From positions 1 through 37,839 of the forward strand of contig VGBW01000011.1 in the NCBI GenBank assembly GCA_016870365.1: a stretch of DNA of 37,839 nt, given 5' to 3'. A program made the position numbers and the translations under genes. The notes beneath the pieces were generated by a model, which saw nothing but the letters and a program-made list of their open reading frames with translations, ran no database searches and was not told the DNA's origin. Source of the DNA: Actinomycetota bacterium (GTDB lineage: Bacteria > Actinomycetota > Actinomycetes > Nanopelagicales > Nanopelagicaceae). Each line of letters opens with the position of its first letter. Position 1 is the stretch's first letter. Positions 15,973 through 23,504 of this stretch are shown piece by piece.

Positions 15973-17153
15973 TGGGCGATAGATCTCAACGCTGGCTCCG
16001 GGCCTTGTTAGTAAATGTTGCGCTGGCCCAGGCCAGCATCTATGTGATGCGACCCATGATTACCTATCGGGCGTTAGAAAATGGCGCATCAGGCTATGAG
16101 ATCGGTCTCATTGCATCTATATACGCGCTAGTCCCATTATTAGTAGCAGTTCCTATGGGTAGGTGGGTAGGAAGAATTGGCGAGATACCACTTCTACTTG
16201 CTGGCTGTCTTTCCTTTATTGCTCTAGGGATCGCATTCGCATTTCTTAATAATGTTATCGCTATAGCAGCAGCCACATCCATCGCCGGAGTGGCTCACCT
16301 TTCCAACGTTGCCGCTAGTCAAGCGATGGTAGCCAATAGAAGTCCTATGGAATTACAGGATCAGAACTTTGGATACTTTTCTTTCGCAACATCGCTTGGT
16401 CACAGCGTAGGACCAGCCCTTGGTGGGGTAATTGCAGGCGCTGCGGGAGTGCTGCCGCGCTCATCAACCTCGGCTTTTGTATTTGCCTCAATATTGGCGC
16501 TCCTTGCGCTAGTTCCCATCTTTCTCTCTAAAGGAGTCAAGCAGATCAAATCTCAACAAGAGCGCGATGCGGCAGGAGCAATGAGAGCCAGAGATGTCCT
16601 AAGGCGCCCTGGAATAAAACCAGCTATCTGGACCTCGCTCTCGGTAGCAGCGGCAAATGATGTATTAGTAGTGATTCTGCCTCTAGTGGGAACGGAAAAA
16701 GGTATTAGCCCGGTGGTAATAGGCGTGATTCTCTCGATCCGCTCTGCTACTGCCATGATCTCGAGGTTCTTGCTAGGGCGATTAGTCAAGAGCTATGGAT
16801 CTGCCAGAACGATGAATCACAGCATTTTCTTATCTGCGGTTTTTCTCTTTGCCTCCATCTATGCCAATAGCTCCCTGACCCTTGGTTTATCTATGGCCAT
16901 AGTTGGATTCTTATTGGGGATCGGTCAACCTCTAACTATGTCCATAGTCTCCAAGAAGACTCCAGCCCAAGAACGAGCCATGGCGATATCGATTCGTCTA
17001 TTTGGCAATCGCATGGGCCAGTTCTTAGTCCCACTGGCAGCAGGAGCACTGGCTGCGCCATTTGGTGCAAGTTCGGTTTTCATGGGACTCGGAGTTCTAG
17101 TGGCCTCTGCCGGGGTGATCTCTGCTGCAACGCTTGATGATGAGACGGCTTAA
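15972..17153 (+). CDS. MFS transporter
   Basis: The 393-residue membrane protein has about 12 helices in two halves separated by a charged loop near residue 200 (KQIKSQQERD). It contains MFS-type loops such as MGRWVGRIGEIP and LGRLVKSYGSA. The start at 15972 overlaps the tctA stop by 1 nt, so the two are probably co-translated. The substrate is unknown. Being the fourth gene of a tctCBA operon suggests export or exchange of a related carboxylate or product. Its last 4 nt overlap convergent tspO. Confidence 0.85.
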   Translation: MGDRSQRWLRALLVNVALAQASIYVMRPMITYRALENGASGYEIGLIASIYALVPLLVAVPMGRWVGRIGEIPLLLAGCLSFIALGIAFAFLNNVIAIAAATSIAGVAHLSNVAASQAMVANRSPMELQDQNFGYFSFATSLGHSVGPALGGVIAGAAGVLPRSSTSAFVFASILALLALVPIFLSKGVKQIKSQQERDAAGAMRARDVLRRPGIKPAIWTSLSVAAANDVLVVILPLVGTEKGISPVVIGVILSIRSATAMISRFLLGRLVKSYGSARTMNHSIFLSAVFLFASIYANSSLTLGLSMAIVGFLLGIGQPLTMSIVSKKTPAQERAMAISIRLFGNRMGQFLVPLAAGALAAPFGASSVFMGLGVLVASAGVISAATLDDETA

Positions 17154-17617
17154 TTTCTAGTTGAGTAACCCCAGGCTAAGGTGGCTGCAATTGCTACCCA
17201 AGCTTGATAAGGAATAAGAAGAAATCCCATGAGTATCGATGCTCTAAAGGTGAGATAGAGAACTGGAAGGGTTAGAAGCGCTGTTATCGCCAGCGCGATT
17301 GCGGCAAGTGGGAGATTATGGGGAACATAAAACTGATAAGCCCAAGTAAGTGCTGCGCTAACACTTAGCCCGAAGAAAACCAGCCAGGAGATGTTTTCCA
17401 TTCGAGTCAGATACTTAGATACTCGATATGAAGCAATACCTAGAACTATGAAGTTATAGGGCCAGATGAGTCCAAAGACAAAGTCAGGTGGTTGCCATGG
17501 TGGGCGATTTAGCGATGAATACCATCCAGGAGAGGCGGAGACCCAGACCCCAGATCCGATGGCATAGATAAGAACTAGAAGAATTCCAGCACCAGCAAAT
17601 AGGTATTTGGCCTCCAT
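17150..17617 (-). CDS. tspO: TspO/MBR family tryptophan-rich sensory protein
   Basis: The 155-residue protein has five predicted helices and the family's tryptophan-rich motifs: SLNRPPWQPPDFVFGLIWP near residue 36, then WAYQFYVPHNLPL and LIPYQAWVAIA. TspO proteins bind tetrapyrroles and affect oxidative-stress or pigment responses in bacteria. A TAACCT box (17624-17629, minus strand) lies 6 nt before the ATG, which suggests a leaderless mRNA. It is divergent from murQ with only 27 nt between starts. Confidence 0.93.
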   Translation of the reverse strand: MEAKYLFAGAGILLVLIYAIGSGVWVSASPGWYSSLNRPPWQPPDFVFGLIWPYNFIVLGIASYRVSKYLTRMENISWLVFFGLSVSAALTWAYQFYVPHNLPLAAIALAITALLTLPVLYLTFRASILMGFLLIPYQAWVAIAATLAWGYSTRN

Positions 17618-17623
17618 GAGGCA

Positions 17624-17636
17624 AGGTTACTAGGGT
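17624..17636. promoter_or_regulatory. Two adjacent divergent -10 boxes for tspO and murQ
   Basis: TAACCT (17624-17629, minus strand) is 6 nt before the tspO ATG, and TAGGGT (17631-17636, plus strand) is 8 nt before the murQ GTG. Both fit the TANNNT pattern of leaderless actinobacterial promoters. No -35 boxes are evident. Inferred from spacing. Confidence 0.45.
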
Positions 17637-17644
17637 TAGCCATT

Positions 17645-18556
17645 GTGAATGAAGACCTTGGCCGATTAGACACTGAGGCAATTGACCCTAGATTCTCCAA
17701 GATTGACACCTTATCAACCATAGACCTTCTTACTGTCTTTAATGAAAATGATAAGAGTGTTATAGAAGGGGTGGCCAGAGTATTACCAAGTATTGCTGAA
17801 GCGATTACAGTGATTACTAAGCGAATTGAATCAGGAGGGAGGCTTGTTTATGTTGGGGCAGGAACCTCAGGAAGGCTAGGCGTATTGGACGCTGCCGAAT
17901 GCATTCCAACTTTTTCGCTGGAAGACGGTGTAGTAGTTGCTCTGATTGCAGGAGGAGACACTGCGCTACGAACTGGCATCGAAGGTGCTGAAGATGTTCT
18001 TGATGGCGCTCTTGCAGATCTAAAGAAAATGAATTTCTCAAGCAAAGATGCTTTAGTCGGAGTTGCTGCAAGTGGTCGAACCCCTTATGTAATTGGTGCG
18101 TTGCAATATGCCAAAAAGCTTGGGGCTGCCGCGATTGCTCTTTCTTGTAATTTAGATGTCGAGAGTTCCAAATTTGCCGATATTGCAATTGAGATAAATA
18201 CGGGAGCAGAAATATTGGCAGGCTCAACAAGGCTAAAAGCTGGAACGGCTCAAAAGCTAGTCCTCAATATGATTTCCACAGTCTCCATGATTAACCTTGG
18301 AAAAACTTATGGAAATCTTATGGTCGATCTTCAGGTCAGCAATGTTAAGCTAAGGGATCGAGCCATTAGAATCATTCAAGCTGCTACTGGCTGCGACGGC
18401 AGAAGGGCCCAAGATGCTCTTAGAGAGGCTCGAGATCAGGTGAAAGTAGCAATCGTTATGATCCTGTTAGATATTTCAGCTGATAAAGCCCTCGCCTCGC
18501 TAAAGGCTTCAGGCTCGCGAGTCAGAAGTGCGCTTGGTAAGCCTATGAATACTTGA
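17645..18556 (+). CDS. murQ: N-acetylmuramic acid 6-phosphate etherase
   Basis: The enzyme splits the lactyl ether of MurNAc-6-phosphate into GlcNAc-6-phosphate and D-lactate. The 303-residue protein follows the family closely from its start (EDLGRLDTEAIDP). The SIS core has GAGTSGRLGVLDAAECIPTF (71-90) and IEGAEDV. The two catalytic glutamates of the family correspond to Glu85 and Glu113, and both are present. The C-terminal helical domain is complete. The GTG start is supported by a -10 box 8 nt upstream. It is followed by an RpiR regulator, a sugar ABC importer and an amino-sugar kinase on the same strand, and no MurP-type PTS gene is nearby. Confidence 0.95.
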   Translation: MNEDLGRLDTEAIDPRFSKIDTLSTIDLLTVFNENDKSVIEGVARVLPSIAEAITVITKRIESGGRLVYVGAGTSGRLGVLDAAECIPTFSLEDGVVVALIAGGDTALRTGIEGAEDVLDGALADLKKMNFSSKDALVGVAASGRTPYVIGALQYAKKLGAAAIALSCNLDVESSKFADIAIEINTGAEILAGSTRLKAGTAQKLVLNMISTVSMINLGKTYGNLMVDLQVSNVKLRDRAIRIIQAATGCDGRRAQDALREARDQVKVAIVMILLDISADKALASLKASGSRVRSALGKPMNT

Positions 18557-18590
18557 CCTTTTGAGGCCAAGGCGATAATTTTCACCAACA

Positions 18591-18616
18591 TATAGTCTTG
18601 CTGAAATGATTTTTCA
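18591..18616 (+). promoter_or_regulatory. Candidate promoter and RpiR/MurR operator
   Basis: TATAGT at 18591-18596 is a good -10 box, with no clear -35. TGAAA (18602-18606) and TTTCA (18612-18616) form an inverted repeat with a 5-nt centre, placed over the expected transcription start. Its position directly before the rpiR gene suggests autoregulation of the rpiR-ABC-kinase operon. RpiR proteins often bind repeats of this kind. Confidence 0.5.
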
Positions 18617-18628
18617 TGGAAGGTGGTC

Positions 18629-19558
18629 ATGGCTAAACAGTTATCGCTAGTTGCCCCTAGCCATAATTCAAACCTGCTGGAATTGATTCAGAGCCAACTG
18701 GGTTCATTTCACGCCAGCGAGATTGCAATTGCTGAGGTCATATTAAGAGATCCTCAGTTGATTGCTCCCATGAGTATCACTCAACTTGCTGCTCATAGTA
18801 AGACTTCAGTTTCATCCGTTGTTCGATTTAGTAAGGCTTTAGGCTTTCGTGGTTTTCCAGAATTCAAAATGGCCCTAGTAAGAGATCTATCATGGAAAAG
18901 TGCCAAGCAATTCAACGCCGAGTATCTAGATGGCGGTATTACTCCCAACGATAGCCTGGCTTCAATAATTGAAAAGGTTACCTACACAGATGCAAGGGCT
19001 ATAGAGTCAACTGCTGAGAAATTAGACATTCAGACCTTTGAAAAAACTGTGGAAGTTTTTGAAAAAGCAGAGACAATAGGACTGTTCGGCCTAGTCTCTA
19101 GCGGTTTTGTCGCTATGGACTTTCAATCAAAGCTTAATAGGCTCTCTAAGAGAGCAATATCTTGGACAGACTTCCACTCTGCTATGACCTCTATCGCGGT
19201 TTTAGGTAAGGGCGATGTCTTAGTAGCAATTACCCACTCAGGAACCACTGTTGACACAGTTGATGTCATGCGCGAATTTAAGAAGCGTGGGGTAACATTA
19301 GTTCTGATTACCAATACCCTTAGAAGTCCCGCCGTATCACTTGCAGATTTTGTATTACATACCGCCGCACGGGAAACCACCTTCCGTAGCGGTGCAACGG
19401 CTTCGCGCATTGCGCAGCTAACGGTGGTTGACTGTCTCTGTGTCGCACTGGCGCAGAGAAACTGGAGTGGCACCAAGTCCGCTCTAGATCTTTCAAGAGC
19501 TGCTGTTTCAATCCGCTCCAGAAAGAACCACACCCACCGCCCTCAAGGAGGAAATTAA
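18629..19558 (+). CDS. RpiR-family transcriptional regulator, MurR-like
   Basis: The 309-residue protein has an N-terminal HTH_6 domain with its helix-turn-helix at about residues 48-76 (SITQLAAHSKTSVSSVVRFS, then KALGFRGFPEFK). A C-terminal SIS effector domain follows from about 130 (TIGLFGLVSSGFVA and ITHSGTTVDTVDV). RpiR regulators respond to phosphosugars, and the MurR branch responds to MurNAc-6-phosphate. The position between murQ and a sugar importer makes that effector plausible. ATG 18629 was chosen over GTG 18623 because GGAAGG lies at a good distance from it. The stop is directly followed by the GTG of the binding-protein gene. Confidence 0.88.
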   Translation: MAKQLSLVAPSHNSNLLELIQSQLGSFHASEIAIAEVILRDPQLIAPMSITQLAAHSKTSVSSVVRFSKALGFRGFPEFKMALVRDLSWKSAKQFNAEYLDGGITPNDSLASIIEKVTYTDARAIESTAEKLDIQTFEKTVEVFEKAETIGLFGLVSSGFVAMDFQSKLNRLSKRAISWTDFHSAMTSIAVLGKGDVLVAITHSGTTVDTVDVMREFKKRGVTLVLITNTLRSPAVSLADFVLHTAARETTFRSGATASRIAQLTVVDCLCVALAQRNWSGTKSALDLSRAAVSIRSRKNHTHRPQGGN

Positions 19559-20833
19559 GTGAAAATCTCAAAAACCCGCGGCCTAGTCGCAGCCCTTTTT
19601 GCGGCAGTGACCGTGGTTGCACCTGGAGCTTCTATAGCTTCAGCCAACACAGAAATTACATTCTGGAGCTGGCGCACTGAAGATAAAGCGTTCTATGAGA
19701 ACCAGATGAGGCTTTTCGAAGCAAAGAATCCTGGTATCACAGTTAAGTTCACGCCATATCTAAATACTGAGTACAACGCCATTGTGGCAACTGCCTTAAC
19801 GGCTGGAAAAGGCCCTGATGTTATTCAAATGCGCCCATACGGCGGAATGGCAAACCTTTCTGACGCTGGAAACTTTATGCCGTTAACGACTGCAGACGTT
19901 CCTGCTCTAAAGAAGTTGCCTGTTGGAATTCTTGCAGGTGCTCAAGGATACAAAGATAAGAAGCAATACGGATTGCCATATGCGGTCTCTGCTTTGGGAG
20001 TCATGTACAACCCAGATATTCTAGAGAAAGCTGGAGTGCGTGCCTTGCCACAAACATGGGCACAACTTCAAATTGCTTTCGAAAAAGTAAAGAAAGCTGG
20101 ATTCCTTCCACTGGGTAATGCTGGTGGTAACGGTCCTGCCCTTGAGCAGCTACATGCAACTATTGGCCCAACTTTCTATGGTGGAACAGCATTCTTCAAC
20201 GATGTTGTCGCAGGAAAGAAAACATTTACTGACAAAGGTTATGTAGCAAGCCTCAAGGCAGTTGCAGACCTTGCTAAGTGGATGCCGGCTAATTACCAAG
20301 GTATCGACTACAACACAGCGCGTGGCCTCTTTGCAAACGAGAAGGCAGCCTTCTATATTGGAGGAAACTATGAGATTGGTTATTTCCGCTCCCTAAATCC
20401 CTCAATCACGGTTGGTTGGTTCCCAGCTCCTAAGGCCACCGCCGGAGCCAAGCGTTATGTAGGAACCTGGGCTGATGGCGCTTATGCCATTAACTCAAAA
20501 ACCACACAGAAAGTAGCAGCTTTGAAGCTCATCAACTTCCTTGGGACCAAAGAATTTGGTCAGGCACTCGTTGATGAGATCGCCTTTATCCCAACTGCGC
20601 CGTATGTGAAGATAAATGATCCAGCTGTTAAAGAAATCAATCGTTGGAGAACAACTCTAGGAACACCCTTCCTCAATGTCGTTGGATTCCGCTTTGAGAG
20701 TCCGACTAGCTCTTCAATTCTTCAGCCTGGATTCCAGAAGCTAATTGTTGGTGGAACGACACCAGAGCAATTAGCCAAGGATGTTCAGACCGCAGTAGCT
20801 TCTTGGTACGCACCTCAAAAGGGTAAGTCCTAA
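19559..20833 (+). CDS. Sugar ABC transporter substrate-binding protein (putative MurNAc / amino-sugar importer)
   Basis: The 424-residue exported binding protein has a basic start (MKISKTRG), a hydrophobic core and a likely cleavage after SIASA. No lipobox Cys is seen. The mature protein begins TEITFWSWRTEDK and has family 1 features (GKGPDVIQMRPYGG, GLPYAVSALGVMYN, GTWADGAYAI). A perfect AAGGAGG lies 6-7 nt before the GTG start, which follows the rpiR stop without a gap. The operon with murQ, a MurR-like regulator and an amino-sugar kinase suggests MurNAc or a MurNAc-containing sugar as ligand. This is a context inference. Confidence 0.85.
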   Translation: MKISKTRGLVAALFAAVTVVAPGASIASANTEITFWSWRTEDKAFYENQMRLFEAKNPGITVKFTPYLNTEYNAIVATALTAGKGPDVIQMRPYGGMANLSDAGNFMPLTTADVPALKKLPVGILAGAQGYKDKKQYGLPYAVSALGVMYNPDILEKAGVRALPQTWAQLQIAFEKVKKAGFLPLGNAGGNGPALEQLHATIGPTFYGGTAFFNDVVAGKKTFTDKGYVASLKAVADLAKWMPANYQGIDYNTARGLFANEKAAFYIGGNYEIGYFRSLNPSITVGWFPAPKATAGAKRYVGTWADGAYAINSKTTQKVAALKLINFLGTKEFGQALVDEIAFIPTAPYVKINDPAVKEINRWRTTLGTPFLNVVGFRFESPTSSSILQPGFQKLIVGGTTPEQLAKDVQTAVASWYAPQKGKS

Positions 20834-20841
20834 GAGTAATT

Positions 20842-20880
20842 AGTAGCTCTGAGCGCATCTTTGATGCGCTCAGAGCTACT
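20842..20880 (+). other. Perfect 18-bp hairpin between binding-protein and permease genes
   Basis: Bases 20842-20859 are the exact reverse complement of 20863-20880, with a 3-nt TTT loop. This is the strongest inverted repeat noticed in the window. It is followed by TCTAGGCC rather than a T-tract, so partial termination or mRNA 3'-end protection is likelier than full termination. Its place matches the hairpin at 3997-4030 in the first importer operon. Confidence 0.75.
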
Positions 20881-20893
20881 TCTAGGCCTTTAG

Positions 20894-21811
20894 ATGTCAT
20901 CAGCGCTCCGCAAAGAACAGAACCGAACAATAGGGGCGCTACTAATCCCCGCACTCGCGGTGATCATCGTTTTCACAACCGTTCCAGCACTAACGACTCT
21001 AAGTTATGCACTCTTTAGTTGGGAGGGTTTTCAGAGAAGCACATTTGTCGGATTTGAGAATTTTCAGAAACTCTTTGCCTATCCTTACCTTGATCAATTA
21101 ATTGCAGCTCTAAGGCATAACACCACCGCCTTTGTAGTCATTATGACATTCCAAACTTCTTTAGGACTACTTTTTGCTTATGCCATGTTCAGAGTGAGAA
21201 GAGGGCTTCGCTTCTATCGAGTTGTTGTCTTTCTCCCAGTTATCTTCTCGCTAGTTGTCGTGGGATATCTCTGGCAATCCTTGTTTGATCCCTATTACGG
21301 ACCCGTAAATCAGATTATCGCTGGAATTGGTTTTCCCGAGCTTGCCAAACCTTGGCTAGGGGATACTTCAACAGCTCTCCCAACTTTGATGTTGATAAAC
21401 CTATGGCGCTGGGTTGGATTTCCGGCGATAGTGTTTTTAGCAGGGCTAAATGCTGTAAATAGTGAGTACATTGAAGCAGCCCGTATTGATGGAGCATCAG
21501 AGGGTCAGATCTTTAGAAGGATTATTTTTCCACTCCTTGCCCCCTCTTTGACCATTATCACGGTTCTTACATTCATTGGAGCATATGAATGGTTTGATCT
21601 TCCCTTTGTAATCGGGGGATCAAATGGAAGCCCTGCGGGAGCTACAGATACTCTGGCTCTAATGTTTTATCGACTCTCTTTCGGTTCGATTGACTCTGGT
21701 GCGAACAATGTGGGTGTTGGCTCAGCTCTCGGCGTTCTGATCTTTACATTGGTAGGACTCGGGGCCGCCTTTGGCTCTGCATTACTTCGTAAGCGTGAGG
21801 TAGAGCAGTGA
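20894..21811 (+). CDS. Sugar ABC transporter permease (MalF-type)
   Basis: The 305-residue membrane subunit has six helices (first one IGALLIPALAVIIVFTTV) and the EAA loop IEAARIDGASEGQIF followed by IIFPLLAPS. The short N-terminal region without extra helices is typical of actinobacterial sugar importers. It pairs with the next gene, with a 4-nt GTGA overlap between them. No ATPase gene is present in this operon either. Confidence 0.92.
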   Translation: MSSALRKEQNRTIGALLIPALAVIIVFTTVPALTTLSYALFSWEGFQRSTFVGFENFQKLFAYPYLDQLIAALRHNTTAFVVIMTFQTSLGLLFAYAMFRVRRGLRFYRVVVFLPVIFSLVVVGYLWQSLFDPYYGPVNQIIAGIGFPELAKPWLGDTSTALPTLMLINLWRWVGFPAIVFLAGLNAVNSEYIEAARIDGASEGQIFRRIIFPLLAPSLTIITVLTFIGAYEWFDLPFVIGGSNGSPAGATDTLALMFYRLSFGSIDSGANNVGVGSALGVLIFTLVGLGAAFGSALLRKREVEQ

Positions 21812-22635
21812 TAAAACTCTTTGCATCTCGCACCTTCTTCCAAAGTGTCTTGATAATTAACTCTTTGATAGTGCTGCTACCTGTCTTTTTTCTTCTTAAT
21901 TCATCCCTTCGTGAATCGAACGAATTCGCCAGAACCCCTTTTGCGCTTGCGAGAGACCCTTTCTGGGAAAACTATAAGAGAGTTTGGAGCGAAGGAGAGT
22001 TTGGCTCCTACTTCATCAATTCCCTGGTCATTACGGGTGGCTCATTAATTCTGATCCTGGTTCTTGCTCTAGGGGCGGGCTTTGTCTTAGGTAGATATAG
22101 ATTTAGGGGCAATAACCTAATTTTCGGATTCATTCTCACCGGAATGTTGATACCAGCCAAACTAGCAATTCTTCCACTTTTTATCCAGCTCAATTGGATG
22201 AATCTCTTGGATTCTAGACTGGGATTGATCCTGATCTATACCTCAGCGGCACTTCCAGCAGCAACATTTATCATGAGCGGTTTCTTCAAATCTCTGCCAA
22301 CAGATTTAGATAATGCCGCCAGAATTGATGGAGCTAGTGAATTTAAGTTACTCTCTAAAGTACTAGTTCCACTAGTTCGTCCTGGAATGGCTATTGTGGC
22401 TATCTACTCAGCTATTCCTATCTGGAACGATTTCTTCCTTCCCCTTGTTTTCTTGCAGAGCCCGGAGAAGAAGACTTTGATGCAGGGTTTAACCGTCTTC
22501 TTTGGCCAATATGCCTCACAGTGGGGGGTTCTATTTGCAGGACTCTGCCTAGCGGCACTTCCTTTAGTAGTCCTTTATTTGGTACTTTCCGAACAGTTCA
22601 TAAAGGGTCTTACTGCCGGCGCCGTGAAAGGCTAA
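21808..22635 (+). CDS. Sugar ABC transporter permease (MalG-type)
   Basis: The 275-residue partner permease has six helices and the EAA loop (LDNAARIDGASEFKLL, then VLVPLVRPG). The first alanine position of the usual EAA is Asn-Ala-Ala here. It ends with FIKGLTAGAVKG. The GTG start at 21808 overlaps the upstream stop codon. The kinase gene begins 5 nt after the stop. Confidence 0.92.
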   Translation: MIKLFASRTFFQSVLIINSLIVLLPVFFLLNSSLRESNEFARTPFALARDPFWENYKRVWSEGEFGSYFINSLVITGGSLILILVLALGAGFVLGRYRFRGNNLIFGFILTGMLIPAKLAILPLFIQLNWMNLLDSRLGLILIYTSAALPAATFIMSGFFKSLPTDLDNAARIDGASEFKLLSKVLVPLVRPGMAIVAIYSAIPIWNDFFLPLVFLQSPEKKTLMQGLTVFFGQYASQWGVLFAGLCLAALPLVVLYLVLSEQFIKGLTAGAVKG

Positions 22636-22640
22636 ATTCA

Positions 22641-23504
22641 ATGCTCAGTCTAGGAGTAGATGGTGGTTCATCCTCGAGCAAATGGACCTTAATCGATCAA
22701 TCTGGCGCCATCAAATCCAAAGGCTCAAGTAATCCCATAGACGGCCATCTTTATCGAATTGAATCGCAAGAAAAAATGGAAAAGTTCTTAGCTGTCTTGA
22801 AAAGAGATCTCGGTGATTTGATACCTGATCGTATAACTATTGGACTCACTGGACTCGGATCAGTTGAAAAGATAGAGGAGTACTTCCTTAAGGCTTTTCC
22901 TGGTTCTAAGTTATCAATTGGGACAGATGTAGCACTCGCCTATCGATCAGAGTTTAGAGATGGCGAAGGTATCTATCTCTATGCGGGGACTGGATCGATA
23001 GCAGTTCATATCACCGAGGCAGGAGAGGAGATAAGTATTGGCGGTTGGGGTTATCTATTAGGTGATGAAGGAGCTGGTTATTGGATTGGTCTAACAGCTC
23101 TTCGTCATCTAATGACTCAGATTGAAGAATTATCTGTATTAGATGAATTATCTAATGAGCTATCCCAAGTAATCGGCGGTAACGACTGGCCCACGATTAG
23201 GCAATTTGTTTATTCAAAAGATAGATCAGCAATTGCAGGACTTACTCCCATTGTTGCTAATTGCGCATCTAACGGTTCAAAGAGTGCTGCTTTGATATTA
23301 GATGAAGCCGCAAGCTATCTAACAAAACTTGCACTAAGAATAGAGAAGAGGCTAAAGCGGGTGAATTTGCCAATTGCCTTCGGGGGCGGAATTGCAAGTC
23401 CAGCACTTGGAATTGGGCAAGCAATAAAGATCAAGCTAGGCAGAGAGATTCGGATTGATTCCCACGATCATTCACTTACGGCTGCCAAATTAGGGTTCAA
23501 CTAA
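22641..23504 (+). CDS. BadF/BadG-family amino-sugar kinase (GlcNAc/MurNAc kinase, MurK/NAGK-like)
   Basis: The 287-residue ASKHA-fold kinase has phosphate-1 loop VDGGSSSSKW (6-15), a TDVALA segment with likely catalytic Asp96, AGTGS (115-119) and GYLLGDEGAGYWIG (137-150). These are the motifs of eukaryotic GlcNAc kinase and the clostridial MurNAc/GlcNAc kinase MurK. It should phosphorylate the imported sugar at C6, making MurNAc-6-phosphate for MurQ and possibly GlcNAc-6-phosphate for NagA. The ATG at 22641 was chosen because the kinase fold starts right there. A frame open to 22521 lies inside the permease gene. It overlaps the convergent FAD dehydrogenase gene by 4 nt. Confidence 0.88.
   Translation: MLSLGVDGGSSSSKWTLIDQSGAIKSKGSSNPIDGHLYRIESQEKMEKFLAVLKRDLGDLIPDRITIGLTGLGSVEKIEEYFLKAFPGSKLSIGTDVALAYRSEFRDGEGIYLYAGTGSIAVHITEAGEEISIGGWGYLLGDEGAGYWIGLTALRHLMTQIEELSVLDELSNELSQVIGGNDWPTIRQFVYSKDRSAIAGLTPIVANCASNGSKSAALILDEAASYLTKLALRIEKRLKRVNLPIAFGGGIASPALGIGQAIKIKLGREIRIDSHDHSLTAAKLGFN

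Noticed and set aside
17817-18230. A 137-codon open frame on the minus strand inside murQ
   Set aside because: It is fully contained in a well-supported murQ gene, has a Gln/Leu/His-rich odd composition and no known family.
22521-22640. Forty extra N-terminal residues for the amino-sugar kinase
   Set aside because: The extension is a frame inside the permease gene; the kinase fold begins at the ATG 22641.
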